Of a stretch of DNA of 26,833 bases, positions 8,730 to 16,242 are shown piece by piece; within the stretch, counting starts at the first letter, position 1; each line of letters begins with the position of its first letter. Source of the DNA: CBFHSF01 sp965658445 (GTDB lineage Bacteria > Bacteroidota > Bacteroidia > Flavobacteriales > Schleiferiaceae); assembly GCA_965658445.1 (NCBI GenBank), contig CBFHSF010000019.1, forward strand, positions 1-26,833. The letters are read 5' to 3'. The position numbers and the translations under genes were made by a program. The notes below the pieces were generated by a model. That model worked only from the letters and a program-made list of their open reading frames with translations. It searched no databases and was not told the origin of the DNA.

Positions 8730-9110
8730 ATGTCTATTAGTCAGAAGCAGTTTGAAGAGTTCTCTCACCTACTCCCTGTCAAAAGAAGAGAACCGGAAGT
8801 GTCAGATATTCAGGTGATTAACGCCTTGATTCACGTGGCCACCACAGGTATACAATGGCGTGATCTACCCCCTGAATTTGGGAATTGGCACACCATATAC
8901 ACGAGGGTGAATCGTTGGAGCAAGAACGGTGTGCTGTCCAAAATCTTCGAGGAACTACAGAAAAAAGAGATAATTCGTGTAAAAATCGAAGTATTCGAAC
9001 CAAAAAATGAAGGCAAAGAACCAAAAGTCGAATTTTCGGATTACTCTGAAGATTCGGATAAGCACCTTGCTAATATCCACTGGGTGCCATCTATTGCGCG
9101 AAAAAACTAA
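8730..9110 (+). CDS. Stand-alone IS5-type transposase N-terminal (DUF4096) protein
   Basis: Residues about 8-75 match the DUF4096 domain at the start of IS5/IS427-type transposases: F-x-x-LLPVKRR-x-P, then VINALIHVATTGIQWRDLPP, FGNWHTIYTRVNRWSKNGVL. This part contacts DNA in transposases and carries none of the DDE catalytic residues. The remaining 50 residues (VKIEVFEPKNEGKEPKVEFS and on to HWVPSIARKN) do not look like the start of a catalytic domain. The next 800 bp hold no second transposase frame. The family normally needs an orfB or a C-terminal DDE domain of about 150-200 residues. It is therefore either an IS remnant or a domesticated DNA-binding protein. ATG 8730 is the only good start. 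Confidence 0.7.
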   Translation: MSISQKQFEEFSHLLPVKRREPEVSDIQVINALIHVATTGIQWRDLPPEFGNWHTIYTRVNRWSKNGVLSKIFEELQKKEIIRVKIEVFEPKNEGKEPKVEFSDYSEDSDKHLANIHWVPSIARKN

Positions 9111-9918
9111 GTATTTTTTATACAGGGACGTTATTTCGTTTTTTGGTAGTATTTGTTCTTTTTTTGAAATAATACAGCTCCAAAATATTTAATGTTAACA
9201 GAGTAAATTGATTTTTTCTTAAAAACGTCAATTTTCGTCATCAACTGAACAAAAAGTCAACCGTCTGAAACATGAGGAATCTTTCATGTTACAACTTTGT
9301 TTTATAGGAGTAAGTTATATCTGAACGTTGAATTTGCAATTTGGTTAACGTTAACTACTGGGACATTGTATTGAGCTCTTTTCTTGCACCTCTTTCTTTT
9401 TTTCTAAGCTTTTGCCTCGAATCTTCTCAGTATTGGAAAGTGAACCGTTCTTCACTTTTTCAAAAATAACCCATTGGAATATAGATGTTTGGATATGTTT
9501 TCTTGAGTTTGGTTCCTTGGTGATTCGGCGTGTTAGGATGGAAAGCCATTAATCGTTACGATCACATTCATCTATGAGTGTTATTCTGTGTGTGTATGAA
9601 TATTGACCAGGGAGTTTTCAAATGTAAATCCCATTCAGTAATACATTTCCTTAGACACGTTTGATAGTTAATTGTCTCAAATGCTAACATCTTTTATAGG
9701 GATATGTGTCTTAATACCGCAGAATTCATTTGCAAACGGATAGAATCATTTAGTTGACGGCTTTATCTCTGGTATTGGTATAGATTGCGCGGTGATGGGT
9801 TGTTTTACAATCCGTTGGTTTGTTGTAACAGTTTTGTTACATGAAAATGAGTCCCAATGCCGAAAGTATCTGAATTAGTTACTGGCGGGCCTAAAGTAAA
9901 TTGTAACATGCTGAAGTT
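9111..9918. other. Gene-free AT-rich stretch of about 800 bp
   Basis: I find no convincing coding frame on either strand and no tRNA. It contains short palindromes only: GTTAACGTTAAC near 9343-9354, AACATGA...TCATGTT near 9268-9289, and GTAACA-GTTT-TGTTAC at 9825-9840. The last lies 79 bp before the HicB-like gene, and another GTAACA is at 9903-9908, just before its GTG start. The stretch contains no recognisable remnant of a transposase orfB and no HicA toxin. Confidence 0.6.
9825..9840. promoter_or_regulatory. Possible operator of the HicB-like gene
   Basis: GTAACA-GTTT-TGTTAC is a 6-bp inverted repeat upstream of the HicB-like gene. The half-site GTAACA recurs at 9903-9908, 10 bp before the GTG start. 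HicB antitoxins usually repress their own promoter through an HTH or ribbon-helix-helix domain, so a self-regulation site is plausible but unproven. Confidence 0.35.
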
Positions 9919-10323
9919 GTGAAAGGAGTTGAAATTAACGTTGTGATTGAAAAGACCGACACCGGTTTTTCTGCCTATATAAAAGAGGTTGACGGAGTAA
10001 TTGCCGTTGCTGACACATTTTCTCAAATAAAGGAGAGAATGGAACTGGCGTTTAAAGACCATCTCAAATATTTGGACGAAGCGCGTGAATTCAACCCCTT
10101 TTCGCAACGAACCCAAATCAATTATTTGGTGGCTTTGGAACAGTTCTTTGATTATTTCAGTTTGATCAATAAGACCGCCTTTGCGCGATATATTGGAGTA
10201 AATGAGAGTTTGTTTAGGCGCTACACAAAAGGTCTTGCGCCTCTTTCTGGGAAGAAAATGGAGCAAATTACCACGGGCCTCAAGAGGCTCTCTGAGGACC
10301 TAAAGGGTCTTGAAGTGGCTTAG
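9919..10323 (+). CDS. HicB-family antitoxin-like protein (orphan)
   Basis: The 134-residue product has the HicB two-part layout. Residues about 1-55 form the partly degraded RNase-H-like fold (VNVVIEKT-type strand seen as INVVIEKTDTGFSAYIKEVD, then GVIAVADTFSQIKERMELAF). Residues about 85-130 form a small helix-turn-helix (NKTAFARYIGVNESLFRRYT, then LAPLSGKKMEQI). HicB normally neutralises the mRNA interferase HicA and represses the operon. No HicA-like gene of about 60 codons lies on either side within this window, so this copy is an orphan. The start is GTG at 9919: an in-frame TAA lies 15 bp upstream and no ATG precedes it in frame. The neighbouring SIMPL gene is convergent and ends 5 bp away. 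Confidence 0.75.
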   Translation: MKGVEINVVIEKTDTGFSAYIKEVDGVIAVADTFSQIKERMELAFKDHLKYLDEAREFNPFSQRTQINYLVALEQFFDYFSLINKTAFARYIGVNESLFRRYTKGLAPLSGKKMEQITTGLKRLSEDLKGLEVA

Positions 10324-10328
10324 GTTGA

Positions 10329-11060
10329 CTATTTTGATTTGTACACCAATTTCATGGTGATGGACGCCGTCTTCTTTTTAGAGGAGGTATTAAACGTCCC
10401 GCCCCAGGAGTAGCTTTCCTTGGAGTTTTGACCCGTAATTTGAAATACGCCCATGCGGGCAGATTCTAATTTGCCCAGCTTGCCACCCGAGAACTCTGCG
10501 ATCTTTTCGGCACGAAGACGCGCGTCCTCTGTGGCCTTAGAAATCATTTCGATTTTGAGGTCTGCGAGTTGCGTGTAGTAGTAGCGAGGAGATTGGGAGT
10601 AGAAGCTGACGCCACGGTTGAGGAGCTCGGTAATTTCTCTAGAGATGGTCTCTATCTTTTCCACTTCTTTGGACTCGATGACCACTTCCTGGGACAGAAT
10701 GTAGCCGATAAACTCTTCGCCCATGTAGCTACCACTCTCTGAGTAGATGTTCTTGGTTTTATTGGAGACCGCTACTGCCGAGAAAACAATTTCGGCAGTA
10801 GCTACTCCCTTATCTTCAAGGTATTTTTGAATTACGGTTTTATGCTCCTCAAGAAGGGCATAGGCGTCTTGTAGATTTTTACTTTCAGCACTGAAGTTGC
10901 CTTCCCAAACGATGAGGTCAGAATCAAAATCGGCCTTTCCCAATCCGGTGACCTGTATTTCTCCGTCTCGTTGACTTCGCTCCACATAGGCCTTACCCAA
11001 GAAGATGGAAGAGATAACAATGGCGATGGCAATGATGAGGGTGCTCGTTTGGTTTTTCAT
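10329..11060 (-). CDS. SIMPL domain (DUF541) periplasmic protein
   Basis: The 243-residue product begins with an N-terminal hydrophobic anchor or signal (TLIIAIAIVISSIFLGKAYV). A SIMPL/DUF541 domain then covers nearly all the rest: IQVTGLGKADFDSDLIVWEG at its start, VEKIETISREITELLNRGVS in the middle, and the family's Ala-rich helix (MISKATEDARLRAEKIAEFS). It ends KKKTASITMKLVYKSK, matching the usual 'v.v.f.l' terminal strand. SIMPL proteins (BP26 and YggE are examples) form periplasmic oligomers and have been linked to envelope stress, but their biochemical role is unclear. Length is typical. The gene is convergent with the HicB-like gene. Confidence 0.92.
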   Translation of the reverse strand: MKNQTSTLIIAIAIVISSIFLGKAYVERSQRDGEIQVTGLGKADFDSDLIVWEGNFSAESKNLQDAYALLEEHKTVIQKYLEDKGVATAEIVFSAVAVSNKTKNIYSESGSYMGEEFIGYILSQEVVIESKEVEKIETISREITELLNRGVSFYSQSPRYYYTQLADLKIEMISKATEDARLRAEKIAEFSGGKLGKLESARMGVFQITGQNSKESYSWGGTFNTSSKKKTASITMKLVYKSK

Positions 11061-11141
11061 TCTACTGAGATTATGGGGTAATACGTGATTATGTAACGGA
11101 AGAAATTCAATTTCCGTATAACGGGGAAGGGACTTTTCTTT

Positions 11142-11366
11142 TTATTGGTCCTGATACGCCCCAGAAGAATACGTCAACTCATAGCTGTGCGTGTAGATCT
11201 CAAAAACAATCCCAAAGGGGTCTTGCACATACACCATCTTATAGGGCTTTTCTCCCGGGTAGTATTCTCGAATGGGCGGAGGCGTGGCAGTAGAATCCTG
11301 ACCCCAAACAGAAGTGTTGAGGCCAAAAATCAGAAAGCATAACATTACAACGGAGAATGGGCGCAT
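11142..11366 (-). CDS. Secreted mini-protein ending like a VOC/glyoxalase enzyme
   Basis: The 74-residue product has a signal peptide (MRPFSVVMLCFLIFGLNTSV, cleavage near WGQ), a Pro-rich linker, and a tail (YKMVYVQDPFGIVFEIYTHS) that closely resembles the last strand of VOC/glyoxalase-family proteins: 'v.DP.Gn..Ei', where the Glu is a metal ligand. Full VOC domains need about 120-140 residues, so most of the fold is missing. It is either a remnant left by internal deletion, or a short protein that kept its export signal. The frame itself is intact, from ATG 11366 to TGA/TAA at 11142. It lies 72 bp from the 12086 membrane gene and shares its direction. Confidence 0.6.
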   Translation of the reverse strand: MRPFSVVMLCFLIFGLNTSVWGQDSTATPPPIREYYPGEKPYKMVYVQDPFGIVFEIYTHSYELTYSSGAYQDQ

Positions 11367-11438
11367 AGGTAAGGTGTTTTGATTACCTCACTCTAACGAC
11401 AATTACCGTGCAAAAATTTTTTGAAAGGGATTTGGAGT

Positions 11439-12086
11439 TTACTTTCTCACAATAAAACCACCGTCCAATTCATCCGGTGTGTCCAACCATTGGTTGATCT
11501 TGGGCTGTAGAATCCATACACCCACGAAATTGAACCAAACCAGGATAAATTCACCAATGTAATCTGAGACTGTTGCCTCTTTGCCCATTTCTATGGACTT
11601 GATGGTTTTCGCTACAGAACCCATAGCGAGGATTAGGCAAACCATAGACAATAAATGGAAGGGAATTACCAAGGCAAACGAAATGAGCATGCTGGAGAGG
11701 AAGGTTTCTTCTGGGGCTCCCGTCATGCCACCTTCCATCATTCCGTCAAATAACATGATCATTCCCAAGCAAAGAACAAGGATGTAGATAAGTGGGAAGA
11801 TTATGAAAAATTTAAATCGCCCCATTTTGACCGTTGCTCCTTCGGGAAGTTTAGAATTTAGGCCAACCACTATAGACCACTGCCATCCGGCAACGACCAA
11901 GGTTGGGACGAGAATGATCAAAGGGAAGAATTGAAAGAATGAGAGCAGAACCGTGGGATCGGGTTCGGAACCCTCGCCAATACTGGCGAAGATGGAGCCA
12001 AACATTACAAATTGAAATACAAAGGGAAGGGCAAAAAGCAAAAGAAAAAGTTGCCAATGCTTAGCGCGAAGAAAGAAGTTAATCAT
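11439..12086 (-). CDS. Hypothetical inner-membrane protein, about four TM helices
   Basis: The 215-residue product has hydrophobic segments at about residues 12-35 (FLLLFALPFVFQFVMFGSIF), 47-70 (LSFFQFFPLIILVPTLVVAG), 90-113 (FFIIFPLIYILVLCLGMIML) and 130-155 (LISFALVIPFHLLSMVCLIL). A last, weaker one lies at about 180-195 (EFILVWFNFVGVWILQPKIN). The 'GVWILQPKIN' ending segment is common in small uncharacterised Bacteroidota membrane proteins. No catalytic motif is visible, and the family function is unknown to me. The start ATG 12086 directly precedes the first helix. It may share a transcript with the VOC-tail gene downstream. Confidence 0.75.
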   Translation of the reverse strand: MINFFLRAKHWQLFLLLFALPFVFQFVMFGSIFASIGEGSEPDPTVLLSFFQFFPLIILVPTLVVAGWQWSIVVGLNSKLPEGATVKMGRFKFFIIFPLIYILVLCLGMIMLFDGMMEGGMTGAPEETFLSSMLISFALVIPFHLLSMVCLILAMGSVAKTIKSIEMGKEATVSDYIGEFILVWFNFVGVWILQPKINQWLDTPDELDGGFIVRK

Positions 12087-12203
12087 GGTGTTTTCGTTAT
12101 CCGATTCCGATTCTATTCTGGTTTCTGATCTGAAAAATACATTATTCTCGCCAACTCTCTCGAGGGAATTTCTTCAAAGAGTGTTGCTACTCAGGTAAAG
12201 GGT

Positions 12204-13094
12204 TTAAGGCGCTTCAGAAACAGAATCTATTGAGTTGATGGGTGTATTGATTCGGATGGAATCCCTTACCATTTTCAGAGAATCTTGCGACTTTTCAATT
12301 TTGTCTAATGCTTCGCGAGTCATTGCAAAAGGTTTACCACTGGATCGGTCCCACCAAGAGAGGTACTTTTCTGAAATCACGGAGAAAGATTCAATGTCAC
12401 AATACTTTGAATACAACAAAATGGTACACAAATCCGTGGCCGTCATAAATGGGTTTTTATCGGGTAGGTGAGAGTGAAAATGTTTTTTCACATCTTCCTC
12501 ATGGGTGAAAACGGCAATCAAACTGTTGTGCAGAGCTTCTGTACTGAGGTGGTTGAGATCGTCGTCAAAAGTCAGCAAATAGTCATTCCCAAAGAGAATT
12601 ACACCCGATTGCTGCGGCCCGGTAAGAACGTAAACGCGCTCCCCCAACTCATCCGAAATGGGAATGATGTTGGGACTGGTGTTTTGATAAAACTTAAAAA
12701 GTGTGTCGGACTGAAACTGCTCAATGGTCAACGACCTCATGGTAAAGAGCTTCTTTTCTTTTCGTGTGGCTTTGCGTTCTTTGAATTTAACTTCAGCGGT
12801 CCCTAGAGAGAATTCCTCATCAAAGGTCACTTCAAAAATCACCACATCCGAATCCTCCTTATCAAAGAATACGCATACGGTTTCCTTTTCTCCGTCTGGG
12901 TAGGCAACATACCCTCCCGAGGTAATTTTCTCTGTGTTTTTTGCATTGAAGAGATCCGATCCATGCCAAGCCGCCATTTCTGCCTTGTACAGACGGTAGC
13001 CTTCTTTCACGGTGGGTTCAAACAATTCATTGGCGCTTTGAGCAAAGGAAACAGAGCACAATAGTAGTGCGAAGAGGGTAAAGAGAGGTTTCAT
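12204..13094 (-). CDS. Hypothetical exported protein
   Basis: The frame can start at 13121, but ATG 13094 is preferred because it opens a clean Sec signal peptide (MKPLFTLFALLLCSVSFAQS, cleavage after AQ); the earlier start would add nine charged residues in front. The mature protein of about 277 residues has mixed alpha/beta content, several Asp/Glu-rich stretches (YPDGEKETVCVFFDKEDSDV) and a charged C-terminal helix (ALDKIEKSQDSLKMVRDSIR). No family recognised. It is probably periplasmic or outer-membrane associated. It lies 117 bp upstream of the membrane gene 11439-12086 on the same strand, with no terminator seen between them, so they may be co-transcribed. Confidence 0.8.
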   Translation of the reverse strand: MKPLFTLFALLLCSVSFAQSANELFEPTVKEGYRLYKAEMAAWHGSDLFNAKNTEKITSGGYVAYPDGEKETVCVFFDKEDSDVVIFEVTFDEEFSLGTAEVKFKERKATRKEKKLFTMRSLTIEQFQSDTLFKFYQNTSPNIIPISDELGERVYVLTGPQQSGVILFGNDYLLTFDDDLNHLSTEALHNSLIAVFTHEEDVKKHFHSHLPDKNPFMTATDLCTILLYSKYCDIESFSVISEKYLSWWDRSSGKPFAMTREALDKIEKSQDSLKMVRDSIRINTPINSIDSVSEAP

Positions 13095-13195
13095 GGTTTT
13101 GGGTAATTTTTTGGGTAACAACTAGCGTGAGACTCAAGGTATGAAGATATTCAATCCTTCTTGAACCGGCAAAATTTTTTGGTGGGTCAAAAAAT

Positions 13196-13520
13196 CTACT
13201 CCCCGTATTTCTCCCACCTTTCGGTCTCAACCTTTTTAATAATGGAGTCGGAAAAAATCCCATTATAGGTCCCAACCCCCATCACCACCTTCCGTAATTA
13301 CTTCGGTGATGTCTATAATTCGGAATTCTTCTAATGAAGAACTTACGAGGTAAGTCGTATTGCAACACGACTCGTCCAGATGCGTAAAGCTGAAGAGAAA
13401 GAGAGAGTCCGTTTTCATATGTCCGCCCCAGGTGTAGGCTGGGTGGGTGTAGGGAGGTAATGAATAGTTCTCGTGAATGGAGTATCCAAATAAGTATTCT
13501 TTTAGAAATGCTTGATCCAT
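13196..13520 (-). pseudogene. Small hypothetical gene with one apparent frameshift
   Basis: From ATG 13520 the frame reads MDQAFLKEYLFGYSIHENYS through ITEVITEGGDGG, then stops early (WDL) at 13263. If one base is removed from the C5 run at 13276-13280, it continues as VGTYNGIFSDSIIKKVETER, then WEKYGE and TAG at 13196-13198, giving 107 residues. The continuation has good codon structure and a typical charged C-terminus, so the true gene probably ends there. The product is rich in aromatic residues and has a CC pair (DESCCNTTY). It has no signal peptide; an open stretch of about 24 codons precedes the ATG in frame without a better start. No family recognised. Confidence 0.6.
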
Positions 13521-13712
13521 TGGGTTTTCACCATTCGTTAGAGTGTCGCCAGCGTTTTTGCCAAATGAATTAGCAAAGGGTTTGGTGGTTTTTCATTCCA
13601 AAGGATTGAGTGTGGTATGATGGAGGATTAATTCGTTTTGGGCCAGCAAGTTACTCAATCCTTAAGTCTATACAAAGCAACGTTAGGTCGACTAACGGAG
13701 AGCTGTATTATT

Positions 13713-13740
13713 AATAACAAATTCTGGAGAACCTGTTATT
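13713..13740. repeat. Inverted repeat just after the VanW gene
   Basis: AATAACA (13713-13719) and TGTTATT (13734-13740) form a 7-bp stem, with an inner TTCT-GG-AGAA hairpin. It lies 2 bp beyond the stop codon of the VanW gene. It may end transcription or protect the 3' end, but it has no T tract. Confidence 0.4.
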
Positions 13741-13742
13741 TT

Positions 13743-14450
13743 CTATGCCTTTGGGGGAAGCCCGTAGTCAGAATGTGCCACCTTTTCTCCATTGACCCAG
13801 GTGCTTACCGCCACGCGATTGGGAGCGGCCACTTCCGGTGCAAAACTTACGTCAAGGGCGTCCAGAGGTTTATCCGAATGCACGTGTAATGTGATTTTGT
13901 CTTGGGAAATTTCAAAAGAGAAGGCAAGTGGTTGATCACTGGTGTTTTTTACTTTGAGGTCCTTGTATCCATAAGCCACTGTGGCGTCAGAGCCCAATGG
14001 AGTAAACCGAGTTTCGGGTGTGTATATGTCTAGTGAATGAGGGTAGCGTTCGATGATTTGCGTGGGCAAGTGCAAGGCGCCATAGTAGACCATGCCCGCC
14101 AATTGGCAAAGTCCACCGCCAATGGACTCTCTGATTTCTCCATCTAATAGTGAACGGCTAGATACGTACCCACGTTTTTTTGTGGCGGGCCCTACGGCCT
14201 TCCAAAAAGAAAAGACCTCCCCCGGTTCCACAACTACTTTAGCAATGGATCCCGTGGCCAATTTCAAGTTATGCGTTTTGGCGTCTGTGTGTTTCAAGTC
14301 CTGGGTCAAGGTAAAAACGGGAGGATATGCATGGGATTTGGGTTTTGAAAAAACATGTCCACGCCTCCAATCCCGAAAATTGTTTTTCGTTTGGTGAAGC
14401 GCAATTTTTAAAGACGCCGGAAGCAGTTTTTTCAATGTTCGTTTTACCAT
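13743..14450 (-). CDS. VanW family protein
   Basis: The 235-residue product carries the VanW core at residues about 75-165: VEPGEVFSFWKAVGPATKKR, GYVSSRSLLDGEI, the Cys motif IGGGLCQLAGMVYYGAL, and IIERYPHSLDIYTP followed by LGSDATVAYGYKDLKVKN. These are the strongest conserved blocks of the family. VanW proteins are named after a gene in vancomycin-resistance clusters of Gram-positives, but their role is unknown. This single-domain form is common in Bacteroidota and does not imply glycopeptide resistance. There is no clear signal peptide; the N-terminus is basic (MVKRTLKKLLPASLKIALHQ). The methyltransferase gene ends 16 bp upstream on the same strand, so they may be co-transcribed. Confidence 0.9.
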   Translation of the reverse strand: MVKRTLKKLLPASLKIALHQTKNNFRDWRRGHVFSKPKSHAYPPVFTLTQDLKHTDAKTHNLKLATGSIAKVVVEPGEVFSFWKAVGPATKKRGYVSSRSLLDGEIRESIGGGLCQLAGMVYYGALHLPTQIIERYPHSLDIYTPETRFTPLGSDATVAYGYKDLKVKNTSDQPLAFSFEISQDKITLHVHSDKPLDALDVSFAPEVAAPNRVAVSTWVNGEKVAHSDYGLPPKA

Positions 14451-14466
14451 GCTGGATCTTTATGTC

Positions 14467-15243
14467 TCACTTTCCCCTCTTCTTCCTCTTTCCTTCCTCT
14501 TCCCTTCCTTCTCTAGAAACATCCCTTTGTAAAACGCAAACCAAGTGAGAACTGTATTCTCCCAAGGGTGAACTTCCCAGAGTAGAATCTAAGCGAGTCA
14601 TCATGGGACGCATGGATTTTGGAATTCTGTGCAGCGGAAAAAAGGCGATGCCGTGGAATTCTTTCACCGTCCACAATCCGTTCACTCGTTTTTTGAGATC
14701 AGATACTTTCAATTGATATCCACCGTGCCAGTTGTCGCTTTGGTAACCGACGAGTTTCCTTCTTTTTTCTGAAGGCACGTCAAAGACAAAAAGTCCACCG
14801 GGCTTTGTAATGCGATGGACCTCTTTGAGGATATCATCCATAGTCTCCTCATCCAAATGCATAAAGAGATGGAAGGACAAAACCTGCGAAAATCGTTGAT
14901 CTTCAAAGGGTAAATCCGTCCCGCTGGCCACGTGTAATTCAGCGTTTGGAAATTTCTTTTGAGCCACCCCAATCATTTCGGGACTGATGTCTACTCCTGT
15001 CTGTGCACGATGTAAAAACCGCCCCGTTCCCGTCGCCAAGTCCAATGTAGAATCCTGTTTTAAGGGCTCCAAGACCTTGTCTAAAATCCGTTCTTCTTGC
15101 TGGTGAATATACTGACCATACGTGTTGTCAAAGCGATCTTGGTCGTAGTCCTTGGCCAACTCATCGTAGTATTCTTTGATGATCTGCGAGGTAGGCAAAG
15201 GCTCGGTGTTTGAGGGTTGATGAATTGAGGGTTGAGGTTTCAT
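14467..15243 (-). CDS. Class I SAM-dependent methyltransferase
   Basis: This is a class I methyltransferase of about 258 residues. Motif I is LDLATGTGRFL, followed by GVDISPEMIGVAQKKFP (acidic-loop region), the post-I segment DLPFEDQRFSQVLSFHLFMH, and KPGGLFVFDVPS as motif III. These are the hallmarks of the UbiE/methyltransferase type 11 fold. The substrate cannot be told. ATG 15243 is chosen: an upstream in-frame start at 15339 would only add residues encoded by a heptamer repeat inside the preceding HTH gene. The C-terminus ends in a Glu/Lys/Arg-only tail (GREEEGKRKKRGK) coded by a C/T-rich tract. The XRE regulator lies 31 bp upstream and the VanW gene 16 bp downstream, all on the minus strand. 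Confidence 0.88.
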   Translation of the reverse strand: MKPQPSIHQPSNTEPLPTSQIIKEYYDELAKDYDQDRFDNTYGQYIHQQEERILDKVLEPLKQDSTLDLATGTGRFLHRAQTGVDISPEMIGVAQKKFPNAELHVASGTDLPFEDQRFSQVLSFHLFMHLDEETMDDILKEVHRITKPGGLFVFDVPSEKRRKLVGYQSDNWHGGYQLKVSDLKKRVNGLWTVKEFHGIAFFPLHRIPKSMRPMMTRLDSTLGSSPLGEYSSHLVCVLQRDVSREGREEEGKRKKRGK

Positions 15244-15274
15244 GGGATTAAGGTAGGTTTTTTTCGGAGACCTA

Positions 15275-15547
15275 TTATTCCCCGTTCCCTGTTGCCCGTT
15301 GCCCGTTCCCTGTATTCCCATATTCCAAAACCAACTCATTCACCTCTACCTCCAACGCCTGAGCGATGCGGTAGAGGGTCGCAGCCGTCGGGTTGGTTCT
15401 TCCCGATTCTATTCTGCGAAGTGAGCTATCTTCTATTTCTAAGATATCTGCGAGTTGCTTTTGCTTAAGACCTTTTTCATGACGTATGGCCACAATGGTT
15501 TTTCCAATCTCTTGCACAAACTCTTTTTCTTTGGGTGATAATGCCAT
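15275..15547 (-). CDS. XRE-family HTH regulator with repeat-encoded tail
   Basis: Residues about 13-68 form a HTH_3/Cro-C1 domain: IGKTIVAIRHEKGLKQKQLA, DILEIEDSSLRRIESGRTNP, TAATLYRIAQALEVEVNEL. It most likely acts as a DNA-binding regulator. After the domain, the last 15 residues (YGNTGNGQRATGNGE) come from a tandem CCCGTT(G/C)-type heptamer repeat at 15281-15315 and are probably an accidental extension. It is the first gene of a likely operon with the methyltransferase 31 bp downstream, and may regulate its own promoter, which faces the 228-bp gap up to 15776. Confidence 0.88.
   Translation of the reverse strand: MALSPKEKEFVQEIGKTIVAIRHEKGLKQKQLADILEIEDSSLRRIESGRTNPTAATLYRIAQALEVEVNELVLEYGNTGNGQRATGNGE
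15281..15315. repeat. Five-copy heptamer tandem repeat
   Basis: The plus strand reads CCCGTTC, CCTGTTG, CCCGTTG, CCCGTTC, CCTGTAT: five 7-bp units in a row. It lies at the 3' end of the HTH gene and supplies its tail residues. The same unit appears as GGGCAAC GGGCAAC at 18151-18164 and GGGCAAC GGGTTAA at 18604-18617. Confidence 0.8.
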
Positions 15548-15775
15548 TAGGGTAACAATTTGTCTACGAATCTAAAGGAAAACACACCCATTTCCCCCGA
15601 ACATTTACGCTCTAAGGATTCAGAATTCCTTATATTTAGACAAGTGATTGCCCACTCAAAAGTCACTCAAGATTTCTCTCTTGGGTGTGTCTGGATTTTT
15701 GAGTTTTTAGGTTTTTTTGAATTAGGTCAGGCAGCCACTCATCAAATATTTTTAATTGAATTAAAATGAATAGGC

Positions 15776-16087
15776 ATGAAGTTGCACAGTTCCAAACCCT
15801 TGGTGCGTCTTCCCGCGCGCACAGACTTGACCTTGTACATTTTACAAGAAGACCTTAAAGCCAGAGCCCTTGTACTCTCCATGGAGAAAGTAGGCGGGTT
15901 GCATCCCCGGTGGCAGGTGGATTTATATCCGCTTTTCAAAGCGCTTTCTGGGATGGATGTTTCTGCAGAATCCTATGATCAAGCCGCAGATTATTGGGCC
16001 GGGAAGTGGATGTCCAAACCTCAAAAATCAAGAGGTCATTTTGCCCTAAAGTGGTTTTTGGAAATGGAAGAAGATCCTTCGGCGTAA
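15776..16087 (+). CDS. Small hypothetical protein (103 aa)
   Basis: This plus-strand frame starts at ATG 15776 and ends TAA at 16087. The product has mixed composition with no signal or TM segment: SSKPLVRLPARTDLTLYILQ, then EDLKARALVLSMEKVGGL, then the aromatic-rich YDQAADYWAGKWMSKPQKSR and ALKWFLEMEEDPSA. It looks like a compact cytosolic protein. No family recognised. It faces away from the divergent HTH gene, with a 228-bp gap that should hold both promoters. The amino-acid composition and the lack of a better frame on the other strand support coding. Confidence 0.6.
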   Translation: MKLHSSKPLVRLPARTDLTLYILQEDLKARALVLSMEKVGGLHPRWQVDLYPLFKALSGMDVSAESYDQAADYWAGKWMSKPQKSRGHFALKWFLEMEEDPSA

Positions 16088-16242
16088 GCCTTTTACCCCC
16101 CTCTTTTTTTGATGTAAAAACGAAGTGCTTTTGAATGGAATTCTCTCGCAGTTTCTTTTCGTTTACAAACGCTTTCAGTCATCACCAGTTGGGTTCAAAA
16201 GCGTTTTGTATTGGTTGTGGTTTGATGAAGGGGTTGGTTGTT

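Noticed and set aside
8703..9200. TGTTAACAT at both sides of the DUF4096 gene as possible IS ends
   Set aside because: The match is only 9 bp and is itself nearly palindromic (GTTAAC); flanking bases do not extend it and no target duplication is seen.
9805..10266. Minus-strand 153-codon frame opposite the HicB-like gene
   Set aside because: It is antisense to a gene with a clear family match and has no recognisable domain.
13743..14450. VanW as evidence of glycopeptide resistance
   Set aside because: The family is widespread without resistance, and no VanA/H/X-type genes are near.
15244..15339. Longer N-terminus of the methyltransferase
   Set aside because: It would be coded by the heptamer repeat inside the preceding HTH gene and adds low-complexity residues only; ATG 15243 is better.
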